39,769 nucleotides of DNA, taken from the NCBI GenBank assembly GCA_035547915.1, contig DASZTS010000061.1, positions 1-39,769 of the forward strand, read 5' to 3'. Position 1 is the first letter of the stretch. Every line of letters begins with the position of its first letter. This DNA is from DASSFG01 sp035547915. Lineage in GTDB: Bacteria > Planctomycetota > Planctomycetia > Pirellulales > JAICIG01. The notes under the pieces are model-generated. The model searched no databases. It was not told where the DNA came from and saw nothing but the letters and a program-made list of their open reading frames with translations. Shown piece by piece: positions 1 through 6,723 of the stretch. The translations under genes were made by a program, and so were the position numbers.

Positions 1-1595
1 GTAGCGATTCACGGATTTTTATAGGGCCGCAGGTGAACGGGCGCGCAGAGCGAACGATGGTTCGTTGGGGCGGTGTGATGTGCGGCAGAAGAAATCTATG
101 AGGTATCGGGCAGGAGGCTCGGTGCCGCGGTACCCATCAGAAAGGCGAACACCGCCTCATGAAGGAATTCAAACACAGACCGTGCTTGTTGAGCGCATGT
201 TCCTACCGCGGTCCAGATCCGCTCGCACCAAGTCTGGCCCGTCTGCCCGCGAGTCCCTTGTGTGATGCGCCGATGAATGGCCACGAAGCGGATCGCCTGT
301 TCCGCCAGATTATTGGTCGGCTCGATTCCCGGCGTGGTAATGAAGCGGAAAAAGCCCTCGGTGTTGCATCGGAACCGCTCGGCAATGTTCTCCGCTTCGC
401 GTGTTTGCGGAGACTCCATGAAAGCGTCCCAACAAATGTCCGCCGCGATCCGCTCCAGCGATGCACGAAAGGTGGCCTCCGACGCGAATTCCTGACGGCG
501 GTGGATCGTTCGGAAGAGCTTTTGCAAATCCGCGGCGAGACGCTGGCCGTACTCGCGGTTTTTGGGGTTCGGATGCTCGGCCAGGAACTTCACATCTCGG
601 ATAAAGTGGGCCAGACAGAATTGCAAGGCGACGTTTTCATTCAGCCGCATGTACTTGCGGTAGGCCGAAAAGTAATCGCAACCCAGCACGCCGTCGAAGT
701 CGCGTCCCAACACCTCCAGCAACACATCGCAACCACGCGACGGCGAAATCTTGAACAGCGTGAAAAGCGAAGCGCGAAAGCACCAGGTCCAGAGCCTCTG
801 TCCCTGGTCTTTGTGGCCCGTCTCATCGACGTTGAGAGAATCTTGTTCCGGCAGCCGCCGCAGCAACTCCTCATAGGGGTCCTTCAGGCTGGCGCTGACC
901 TTGCCGACCACCTTGGCCAGCAGTCCGCGACTGACGGGCATCTTCAGCACGTCGCGGAACAGCTTGCGGATCGACGAGAACGACAGGTGGCAGGCGCCCT
1001 TCAAAAAGCCCACGAAGGCCGTCAATCGCGGGCCGATCAGCCCCGCCCGCACCAACTCTTCGGGCAGCGCGCCGTAGCGGACGCGTTGGCACTTCTCGCA
1101 CCACTGGGCGAGGGCGCGGTGTTCTTCGATGACCACTGGCACACTACGAAGATCGACTTGTTGGAGACGCTTGGGTGGATGATCGACACCCTGCAGTTCA
1201 CCGTGGCAACACGGACAGTTGTCGAGGCGGTATTCCCAGGCTTGATCGAGTTGTTCTTCGGCAAAGGGAGTGCGTTGGTGGCGTGGGTGGCCTGGTTGCC
1301 CGCCTCGCTTTCGTTTGCCGCGTTTTCCTTTGGCCTGTTTTTTCGGAGGCTTGACGATATCCGACGAGGGCGGTTTCGACGAGGTGGCAGAGTTCTTCCT
1401 GGCCTTGGCCAACTCACTTTGAGTCTTGGTCAATTCACTTGCAAGCAGCGACAAGCGCGCATCCAGTTCCGCAATGCGCCGCTCCAACCGCTCGCAGTTC
1501 GAGCAAGAGTTTTTCCCAGAGTCCGCCATGACGGCGACACCCTAGCCGATACCCGCCAAGCCACCAACATCAGTTCAAGGCCCGTGAACCGCTAC
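1..1595 (-). mobile_element. IS66-family insertion sequence (single-gene, ISBst12-like)
   Basis: The element is bounded by imperfect terminal inverted repeats: GTAGCGATTCACGG at 1-14, and its counterpart at 1582-1595, which reads GTAGCGGTTCACGG on the minus strand (13 of 14 identical). Between them lies one transposase gene on the minus strand. No tnpA or tnpB accessory genes are present, which is the arrangement known for the ISBst12 subgroup of IS66. IS66 elements usually make an 8 bp target duplication. The candidate right copy is 1596-1603, but the left flank is outside the window, so it cannot be tested. The window starts exactly at the repeat. The element interrupts a small minus-strand membrane-protein gene. 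Confidence 0.88.
96..1529 (-). CDS. tnpC: IS66 family transposase (TnpC)
   Basis: The 477-residue protein is a full-length IS66 DDE transposase that catalyses DNA cleavage and strand transfer. An N-terminal leucine-zipper-like coiled coil (about residues 10-45) is followed by the family's SSKPPSSD segment (50-57). A very basic linker (62-77) leads to a zinc-binding region with CPCC near 105-108 and CEKC at 144-147. The catalytic triad is visible as D235 (in VDETGH), D285 (in CDYFSAY) and E410 (in NNLAEQAIR). No frameshift or internal stop is seen, so the enzyme may be active. It is the only gene of the element. An overlapping plus-strand frame of similar length is an antisense shadow. Confidence 0.96.
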   Translation of the reverse strand: MADSGKNSCSNCERLERRIAELDARLSLLASELTKTQSELAKARKNSATSSKPPSSDIVKPPKKQAKGKRGKRKRGGQPGHPRHQRTPFAEEQLDQAWEYRLDNCPCCHGELQGVDHPPKRLQQVDLRSVPVVIEEHRALAQWCEKCQRVRYGALPEELVRAGLIGPRLTAFVGFLKGACHLSFSSIRKLFRDVLKMPVSRGLLAKVVGKVSASLKDPYEELLRRLPEQDSLNVDETGHKDQGQRLWTWCFRASLFTLFKISPSRGCDVLLEVLGRDFDGVLGCDYFSAYRKYMRLNENVALQFCLAHFIRDVKFLAEHPNPKNREYGQRLAADLQKLFRTIHRRQEFASEATFRASLERIAADICWDAFMESPQTREAENIAERFRCNTEGFFRFITTPGIEPTNNLAEQAIRFVAIHRRITQGTRGQTGQTWCERIWTAVGTCAQQARSVFEFLHEAVFAFLMGTAAPSLLPDTS

Positions 1596-1766
1596 AAGGG
1601 AGCCTAAAATCCAAATGATGAGTTTGCCGCCGAGGATCGCAAAACCGAAATAGGCGCCGATTACGAAAAGAATCGCGCACAGCACCGGATAGCGCGGCAG
1701 GCTCAACGCCACGCACAGCACGCCCACGGCGACCAGCAGCAGGCGGAGGGAGAATTGATTCGGCAT
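1596..1766 (-). pseudogene. small membrane protein gene truncated by IS66 insertion
   Basis: Starting at the ATG at 1766, the minus strand encodes about 56 residues that belong to the host gene. It begins MPNQFSLRLLLVAVGVLC and contains two hydrophobic stretches (about residues 6-22 and 28-52). The frame then runs into the inverted repeat of the IS66 element and stops a few codons later, at about 1575. The N-terminal pattern FSLRxLLVAV resembles many small uncharacterised planctomycete membrane proteins, but no function is known to me. The 3' part should lie to the left of position 1, outside the window. The alternative is that this was always a very short protein. The abrupt transition at the inverted repeat makes interruption more likely. 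Confidence 0.6.
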
Positions 1767-2022
1767 GCCGTCAGGCTAACGCGCAGGCGCGGGTGGTGAC
1801 ACCCTGTGCCTCGGGCGCGCCCCCAGGGCGGCCGCCTCGGCGGGTTTCGACGCAGCGACGCGTACGAGTTCGGCGGGCAACGGCCTTTTCGCTGTCGTCC
1901 TCCAACGGCCGTTCACCCGCGAAAGGATCGAAATGCGCAGTCAATTCTTGGCCTAATGCCGGTCGTCGTGACCACCGGCCGACGCAGCACCGATTTTCTT
2001 GCCATTTGGCCCGCTCCGCTTC

Positions 2023-2050
2023 TTGCAATCGACCAACCCCCCGTTATAAT
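2023..2050 (+). promoter_or_regulatory. sigma70-like promoter
   Basis: A -35 TTGCAA at 2023-2028 and a perfect -10 TATAAT at 2045-2050 are separated by 16 bp. Transcription would start near 2056. No plus-strand protein gene follows before an intrinsic terminator at 2096-2119, which suggests that the product is a short RNA. Confidence 0.65.
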
Positions 2051-2055
2051 GGATC

Positions 2056-2119
2056 ACTGACGGTGCAAACCGTCAACGCCCCGTCCAGGTACCTGCCCCG
2101 CCTGCGATGGGGTTTTTTT
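2056..2119 (+). ncRNA. candidate small RNA of about 64 nt
   Basis: The predicted transcript starts just after the TATAAT box. It opens with a perfect 6-bp hairpin closed by a GNRA-type loop: GACGGT at 2059-2064, GCAA at 2065-2068, ACCGTC at 2069-2074. A palindromic CAGGTACCTG follows at 2086-2095. A G/C-rich terminator hairpin (CCCC 2096-2099, GGGG 2109-2112) and seven T residues (2113-2119) end it. I cannot assign it to a known RNA family. It does not look like SRP RNA, 6S RNA or a tRNA. A related arrangement lies directly downstream at 2199-2243. Confidence 0.5.
2096..2119 (+). terminator. intrinsic terminator of candidate small RNA 1
   Basis: The stem CCCC/GGGG (2096-2099 with 2109-2112) is followed immediately by seven T residues. 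The stem is short but the T-run is strong. Confidence 0.6.
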
Positions 2120-2198
2120 ATTGGTTTCGCCAATGCGTGCGGCTCTGTCCGCCGGTTGTAACTCCGCCCCAACGCTATCGCACTTAGAGCCGAGAGCG

Positions 2199-2243
2199 GC
2201 AGGTATCTGCCCGATCAGAGTTCCCCGCTCTGATCGGGTTTTT
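2199..2243 (+). terminator. strong intrinsic terminator, possible second small RNA
   Basis: A perfect 11-bp stem (2210-2220 with 2228-2238) and a 7-nt loop are followed by TTTTT at 2239-2243. Just upstream is the short hairpin GGCAGGTATCTGCC at 2199-2212, the same CAGGTAYCTGCCC motif that precedes the first terminator at 2096. No plus-strand protein gene ends here, so the terminated transcript is probably another non-coding RNA. No clear promoter was found between 2120 and 2190, so its 5' end is unknown. Confidence 0.65.
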
Positions 2244-2359
2244 CTTGGCATCCCCGCACATCGCCGTCCAGGTTTCCCAGCCTGCGACCGTGCCGTCGGC
2301 AAAGCCGTTTTCCCCGCTCCGCTTCAGCGGTAGCCTAAGTCTAAGAGTTGGCCGAGAAT

Positions 2360-2394
2360 CGGTGTGACGGCCCGGCTTTGGGCCGTCCACACCG
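2360..2394. other. long imperfect hairpin downstream of rimI
   Basis: CGGTGTG at 2360-2366 pairs with CACACCG at 2388-2394, and CGGCCC at 2368-2373 pairs with GGGCCG at 2380-2385. Together they give about 13 bp with one bulge and a 6-nt loop. It lies 50-85 bp beyond the rimI stop codon on the minus strand and could end that transcript, but it lacks a T-run on either strand. Apart from this hairpin I see no feature between 2244 and 2444 except a weak third copy of part of the small-RNA motif at 2266-2287. Confidence 0.5.
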
Positions 2395-2444
2395 GTGAAA
2401 GGCGAGCGACCACGCCGGTTCGCGAAACGACAGCGAACAGCAGT

Positions 2445-2966
2445 TCAGCCCGCCAGCCGCGTGATGCGGTTGGTGGGGGCTGATACCTCCGCTTCGATGG
2501 CCCGATAGCGATACTGCATTAGATAGGCGTCTTCCGTCGTATCTTCGTAGAAGTCGCGCAACAGCGACACCGCGCGGAAACCCCGGTCGCGGAAGAACAG
2601 TTGTGCGGCCAGGTTGGTCTCGCGCACCTCCAAGACGATACGCGTGCGACGTTGCGTCGAGAGCTTCGCGGCCAGCTTGGCGATCATCCGCCCGCCGACC
2701 TTCTGGCGACGGTGGCGGGGCGAGACCGCGAAATTGAGCAGATGCAGCCGCGTCTTGTGCAGCTCGTAGATCATGAAGCCGACCACTTCGTCTTCCAGAT
2801 CGGCCACCATGCCGATGCAGTTCCGCTGACGCAGGCAACGGATGAAGTCGTCTTCCGACCAAGGGAACTCGAAGCACGAGTTCTCGATCGCGAGCACTTC
2901 CGGCATATCGCGCCGAATCATCCAGCGAATGTGAACCCGAACGCCTTCAACCTGGTCGGAACTCAT
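2445..2966 (-). CDS. rimI: ribosomal protein alanine N-acetyltransferase-like GNAT enzyme (RimI)
   Basis: The protein has 173 residues and a single GNAT domain covering about residues 10-160. The acetyl-CoA-binding segment follows strand beta4 as VSPRHRRQKVGG (81-92), a slightly altered form of the family Q/RxxGxG/A motif. The region around NFAVSPRHRR and the later FFRDRGF resemble RimI, which acetylates the N-terminal alanine of ribosomal protein S18 in enterobacteria. Family membership is firm, but the substrate in this organism is inferred. The start at 2966 is the first ATG and gives the usual RimI length plus a few residues. The gene is divergent from rnpB, with 128 bp between them. Confidence 0.87.
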   Translation of the reverse strand: MSSDQVEGVRVHIRWMIRRDMPEVLAIENSCFEFPWSEDDFIRCLRQRNCIGMVADLEDEVVGFMIYELHKTRLHLLNFAVSPRHRRQKVGGRMIAKLAAKLSTQRRTRIVLEVRETNLAAQLFFRDRGFRAVSLLRDFYEDTTEDAYLMQYRYRAIEAEVSAPTNRITRLAG

Positions 2967-3094
2967 GCAGGCCTCCTTGCCGCGCGGTGAGCTCGGTATG
3001 TGGTGCGATGCGAGGCGGTACAGTATCAGAAGGGTGCCCGATCGCCAAGAGCGGAGTGCCCTTCCCTTTTCCGCCGCGGCGACCAGAATGGGGC

Positions 3095-3523
3095 GTGCTC
3101 AGAGTGGGTCGGGCGACCGCCGGCCGGCATTTTGCCGGCGGGAGGAAAGTCCGGGCTCCGCAGGACAGGGTGATGGGTAACGCCCACCGGCCGCGAGGCC
3201 AGGGAAAGTGCAACAGAAAGCAAACCGCCGCGTGGCACTCGCCGCGAGGTAAGGGTGAAACGGTGAGGTAAGAGCTCACCAGCAGGCTGGGCGACCAGTC
3301 TGGCTAGGCAAACCCCACCCGGAGCAAGGCCAAACAGGGAGCAACGGCGCTCGCGGCACACGCCGCGACGCCGTGCGAGTCGGTCCGGCCCGCCACGACT
3401 TCCGGGTAGGCTGCTGGAGGACCCGAGCAATCGAGTTCCTAGAGAAATGGTCGCCGCTCGGCGCATTTTTATTAAAAACTGCGGCGAGGCACAGAACCCG
3501 GCTTATAGACCCACTCCGAGCAC
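3095..3523 (+). ncRNA. rnpB: RNase P RNA, bacterial class A
   Basis: This is the catalytic RNA that removes 5' leaders from tRNA precursors. The universally conserved P4 strand GAGGAAAGTC is at 3142-3151. The matching 3' core (ACAGAA at 3491-3496, then CCCGGCTTATAG) is also present. Other class A core segments are readable in order, including the GGTGAAACGGTGAGGTAAGAGCTCACC block near 3255-3281 and the CTTCCGGGTAGGCTGCTGG block near 3399-3417. The ends are set by a P1 helix: GTGCTCAGAGTGGGTC at 3095-3110 is complementary to 3508-3523 with one mismatch. A run of five T follows (3524-3528). A possible -10 (CAGAAT, 3084-3089) precedes the 5' end, but no good -35 is seen. Confidence 0.97.
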
Positions 3524-3528
3524 TTTTT
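3524..3528 (+). terminator. rnpB: T-run ending rnpB
   Basis: Five T residues directly follow the 3' strand of the P1 helix of RNase P RNA, so P1 or the 3' end hairpins can act with it as an intrinsic terminator. The convergent radical SAM gene ends only 38 bp further on. Confidence 0.45.
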
Positions 3529-3565
3529 GATTCTCTTCCGCGCCGCGGGGCAACCCTCACGCTCG

Positions 3566-4648
3566 TCAGAAGAGCGACATCTGCCCCGATGAGCTGCGCG
3601 GAGGCCGGAATTGCGAGCTGTCGGCTTCCGGTAGCGGTTGATCGAGTCCGAATTTGCGCACAAATATTTTGAAATTCTGCGCGATCTGGTCGGCATACGG
3701 CCCCGCGCCCCGCTGACGCAGACCGAACTGCGACTGGTACAACCCGCCGCCGCGCGTCGAACGGATGAGCGATTCGACACGGTCGCGCTGGTTGGGGAAG
3801 TTCTCCGCGAGCCACGTGCGAAAGACCGGTTCGACGGAGAGCGGCAACCGCAACAGTACATACCCGGCGGAACGCGCGCCGGCGTCGCGAGCCGCTTCGA
3901 GGATGGCGGCCGTTTCATGGTCGGTCAGCCCGGGCACGATCGGCGCCACCATCACGCCTACCGGCACCCCGGCCTCGCTGAGCGCCTTGATGGCCGCCAG
4001 TCTCTTAACGGGCGGGCTGGTGCGCGGCTCCATCGTGCGCGCCAACTCGGCGTCGAGCGTGGTGACACTCAGGAACACATGCACCAACCGCCGTTCGGCC
4101 ATCGACGCCAGCAGATCGAGATCGCGCCGCACGAGTCCGTTCTTGGTGATGATGCCGACCGGCTGGTTCGCCTCGTTCATCACCTCTAAGAGTCCGCGCG
4201 TGAGACGGAAATGCCGCTCGGCCGGCTGGTAACAATCGGTGACGCCCGACATGGTAATCGATTCGGCCTGCCACCCAGGTCGCGTCAACTCACGCCGCAG
4301 CAGCGCGGGAGCGTCGTGTTTGACGAAGATCTTCGTCTCGAAATCGAGCCCGGCGCTCAGATCGAAGACTTCGTGCGTGGGCCGGGCATAGCAATACGCG
4401 CAACCGTGTTCGCAGCCGCGATAGGCATTGATGCTCCAACGGAAACCGACGTCGGGACTGTTGTTCTCGGTGAGGATGCTCTGCGAGGCATCGGCGATGA
4501 ACTGCGTCGGCGTCTTCCGCTCGTCGGAGAGCAGCTCTTCGTCGTATTCACGGCCGTCGAAGGTCTCTTCGAGGTGCGTCGGCAGGTATCGGTTCGGCGG
4601 ATGATGCTGGGCGGCCCGTCCGACGATCCGAGGTCGATGCGGCTCCAT
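3566..4648 (-). CDS. PA0069-type radical SAM protein (SplB-like)
   Basis: The 360-residue protein carries the radical SAM cluster motif as CEHGCAYC, with C79, C83 and C86 ligating a 4Fe-4S cluster. The surrounding GFRWSINAYRGC and YARPTHE segments are typical of the PA0069/Rv2578c group. That group is related to spore photoproduct lyase and is often labelled a DNA-repair photolyase, but its reaction is not established. The barrel continues through SGVTDCYQP and GIITKNGL. The C-terminus is GQMSLF. It resembles the bacterial sliding-clamp-binding pentapeptide QL[S/D]LF and would fit a DNA-repair role. The start at 4648 is the first ATG. The gene is convergent with rnpB. It lies 100 bp beyond the 3' end of clpS on the same strand and may be co-transcribed with it. 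Confidence 0.9.
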   Translation of the reverse strand: MEPHRPRIVGRAAQHHPPNRYLPTHLEETFDGREYDEELLSDERKTPTQFIADASQSILTENNSPDVGFRWSINAYRGCEHGCAYCYARPTHEVFDLSAGLDFETKIFVKHDAPALLRRELTRPGWQAESITMSGVTDCYQPAERHFRLTRGLLEVMNEANQPVGIITKNGLVRRDLDLLASMAERRLVHVFLSVTTLDAELARTMEPRTSPPVKRLAAIKALSEAGVPVGVMVAPIVPGLTDHETAAILEAARDAGARSAGYVLLRLPLSVEPVFRTWLAENFPNQRDRVESLIRSTRGGGLYQSQFGLRQRGAGPYADQIAQNFKIFVRKFGLDQPLPEADSSQFRPPRSSSGQMSLF

Positions 4649-4748
4649 ACCGCAAAGAATAGCGTATCCATGAACATTTGAACAGATCTGCTGGCGTTTT
4701 CACCGTTGCTCGATGGCTCTGCGTCGCGGGAATCGGAGAGCGGCCGAT

Positions 4749-5102
4749 CTAGGCTTCGATGGGCTCGATCGTCGCATACATTGAGCCGGGGCAGCCGTCG
4801 ATCTCGTCGTCCTTGCCATAGGCACGAATCTGATCGCGCTTCAGTTCGGCATGCTCCTTGGTGGTCGTCAGCACGACCGCCCGCCCCTGCGTGTCGACCT
4901 CCTTCGCAAGCTTAAAGCCCTTTTCGGTCGGATGCCCGAACAGGTCCTTCATCATGGTGACAACGTAGAGATACGTGTGATTGTCGTCATCCCAGAGAAT
5001 GACGTTGTATCGCGGCTGCCGCTTGGGCTTGCGGCGCGCCTCCTGCTCTCTCTGCTGCGGCGCCTCGACTTCGACGGGTTCGACGACGGCCGACTCGGGC
5101 AT
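4749..5102 (-). CDS. clpS: ClpS-like adaptor of the ClpAP/ClpCP protease
   Basis: The product has 117 residues when started at the ATG at 5102. A longer frame opens at 5192, but a minus-strand TATAAT at 5170-5175 lies inside that extension, which favours the shorter start. The first ~30 residues form a charged, disordered N-terminal tail like that of ClpS. They are followed by the ClpS fold beginning RYNVILWDDD. ClpS delivers N-end-rule substrates to ClpA/ClpC. Compared with E. coli ClpS, several pocket residues differ. The N34 position is Asp, the gatekeeper M40 position is Tyr, and the amino-group-binding H66 (VHxxG) is Asp (VDTQG). It may therefore be a variant adaptor with other specificity. 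Confidence 0.86.
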   Translation of the reverse strand: MPESAVVEPVEVEAPQQREQEARRKPKRQPRYNVILWDDDNHTYLYVVTMMKDLFGHPTEKGFKLAKEVDTQGRAVVLTTTKEHAELKRDQIRAYGKDDEIDGCPGSMYATIEPIEA

Positions 5103-5169
5103 TTTATGATCGATTGGGCCTGCAATCGCCGAGGGAAGGTGCCAGGATTCCGCTAAAGATACAAGAACA

Positions 5170-5198
5170 TTATAGTGGGTGCCCGGCGGCAAGAAAGC
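5170..5198 (-). promoter_or_regulatory. clpS: probable clpS promoter
   Basis: Read on the minus strand, a perfect -10 TATAAT lies at 5175-5170. A weak -35 (CTTTCT, 5198-5193) lies 17 bp upstream. Transcription would begin near 5163, leaving a leader of about 60 nt before the ATG at 5102. Confidence 0.5.
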
Positions 5199-5244
5199 GC
5201 GCCGCCGCCCGCTCTCGAAAACAACAACCGGAATCTCTCAGCGC

Positions 5245-6621
5245 ATGTCTCGCATCGACGCTTACCTGACGGAACACGCTGCCGACTTCGAAAATGACCT
5301 CTGCGAGCTATTGCGCATCCCCAGCGTCAGCGCCGATAGCCGCCATCGGGCCGATGTGCGCCGCGCGGCCGATTGGCTGGTCGAGCAGTTCCGCGCGCTC
5401 GAAATGCCGGTCGAGTTGTGCGAGACCCCCGGCAATCCGATCGTTTACGCCGAATGGCTCGGCGCGCCGGGCGCGCCGACGGTGCTCGTGTACGGGCACT
5501 ACGACGTGCAGCCGCCCGACCCGCTCGACGAGTGGATTTCGCCCCCCTTCGAACCGACGCGCCGCGACGGAAACCTCTACGCACGGGGCGCCACCGACGA
5601 CAAGGGGCAGATGCTGACGCACGTGAAGAGCGTGCAAGCCTGGATGCACAGCGAAAAACGGCTGCCGATCAACGTGAAGTTCCTCATCGAGGGTGAGGAA
5701 GAGGTCGGCAGCGAGCACCTGGAGCGGTTCATCGCCGACAACCACCAGCGCTTGGCCTGCGACGTGGTCGTCATCAGCGACACGAGCCAGTTCGCCCCGG
5801 ATCAGCCGGCCATCACCTACGGACTGCGCGGTATCGCCTATTTCGAGCTGCGGCTGACGGGACCGAAGCAAGACCTGCACTCGGGCACGTTCGGCGGCGG
5901 CGTGATGAATCCGGCCATCGGTCTGGCGCAGATGCTGGCGGCACTGATCAATGGGAAAGGTCAGATCCAGATACCCGGTTTCTACGACGACGTGGAACCG
6001 CTCACGGCGCTCGAACGGCAGCAATTCGCCGAATTGGATTTCTCGGACGACGAGTTTTGCCGAGAATTGGGGATCGCCGCGGTCGCCGGCGAAGCGGGCT
6101 ATAGCACGCTCGAACGACGCTCGGCACGACCGACATTCGACATCAACGGCCTGTGGAGCGGCTACCAAGGCGAGGGCTCGAAGACCGTGCTCCCCGCGCG
6201 GGCCGGCGCCAAATTCAGCTTTCGCTTGGTGCCGCGGCAAGACCCCAAGAAGGTCCACGCGGCGCTGGAGACCATGCTCGAGCGGTTGCTACCGCCGGGC
6301 CTGACGATGGAACTCATCGCCTTTCACGGTGCGCCGGGCGTCGTCGTGCCGCTCGATAGCCCTTACATTCGGGCGGCCGCGCAGGCGATCGAAGTGGGCT
6401 TCGGCAAGGCGCCGGTTTACATCCGCGAAGGGGGCTCGATCCCCGTCGTGTCGACCTTCCGCCAGCAGTTGGGCGTCGACACGCTGCTGCTGGGCTGGGG
6501 GCTGAACGACGACAACACGCACAGTCCGAACGAAAAATTCCGCATCCTCGATTTCCATCGCGGCATCAAGGCCAGCGCCCATTTGTGGGAAGAACTGGGC
6601 CGCCTCGCGAAGTCTCGGTAA
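5245..6621 (+). CDS. M20 family dipeptidase
   Basis: The 458-residue metallopeptidase belongs to the M20 (CNDP2/PepV-like) group, which cleaves dipeptides and short peptides in the cytoplasm using two zinc ions. Metal and catalytic residues are visible as H85 and D87 (YGHYDVQP), the bridging D118 (RGATDDKG) and the catalytic glutamate pair E151/E152 (EGEEEVGS). The dimerisation-domain histidine is in DLHSGTFGG, and the C-terminal zinc histidine is in NTHSPNEKF. I chose the ATG at 5245 over 5179 because homologues start close to the MSRIDAYL sequence and the upstream codons are basic and unlike the family. No signal peptide is seen. The gene is divergent from clpS and is followed by serS on the same strand after 102 bp. 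Confidence 0.92.
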   Translation: MSRIDAYLTEHAADFENDLCELLRIPSVSADSRHRADVRRAADWLVEQFRALEMPVELCETPGNPIVYAEWLGAPGAPTVLVYGHYDVQPPDPLDEWISPPFEPTRRDGNLYARGATDDKGQMLTHVKSVQAWMHSEKRLPINVKFLIEGEEEVGSEHLERFIADNHQRLACDVVVISDTSQFAPDQPAITYGLRGIAYFELRLTGPKQDLHSGTFGGGVMNPAIGLAQMLAALINGKGQIQIPGFYDDVEPLTALERQQFAELDFSDDEFCRELGIAAVAGEAGYSTLERRSARPTFDINGLWSGYQGEGSKTVLPARAGAKFSFRLVPRQDPKKVHAALETMLERLLPPGLTMELIAFHGAPGVVVPLDSPYIRAAAQAIEVGFGKAPVYIREGGSIPVVSTFRQQLGVDTLLLGWGLNDDNTHSPNEKFRILDFHRGIKASAHLWEELGRLAKSR

Positions 6622-6670
6622 AGAGCCCGCCCCAGAACGGATTTGCGATATGGACGGCCCGGCGTGCCAG

Positions 6671-6689
6671 CCGGCTTTCGGATAGACTC
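6671..6689 (+). promoter_or_regulatory. 19-bp element upstream of serS, shared with the haem-protein gene
   Basis: CCGGCTTTCGGATAGACTC lies 35 bp before the serS start codon. The same sequence with one change (A for G) is found at 33034-33052, upstream of the haem-domain gene. TAGACT or TAAACT inside it could be a -10 hexamer, but no convincing -35 is at the right distance in either place. Its function is unknown. Confidence 0.35.
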
Positions 6690-6723
6690 TCCATCCCTTG
6701 CGACATTTGCCGGATACCTCCCC

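Noticed and set aside
159..1607. 482-codon plus-strand frame across the IS66 element
   Set aside because: It is antisense to the transposase, which has an intact catalytic triad. The frame shows no motif and even crosses the inverted repeat.
1771..2028. 85-codon minus-strand frame next to the truncated membrane-protein gene
   Set aside because: It is Arg-rich and without motifs, and it overlaps a region whose plus-strand frames look equally random. Nothing supports it as a gene.
2360..2394. Hairpin considered as a rimI terminator
   Set aside because: The stem is good but there is no T-run on the minus strand, so I list it only as a hairpin.
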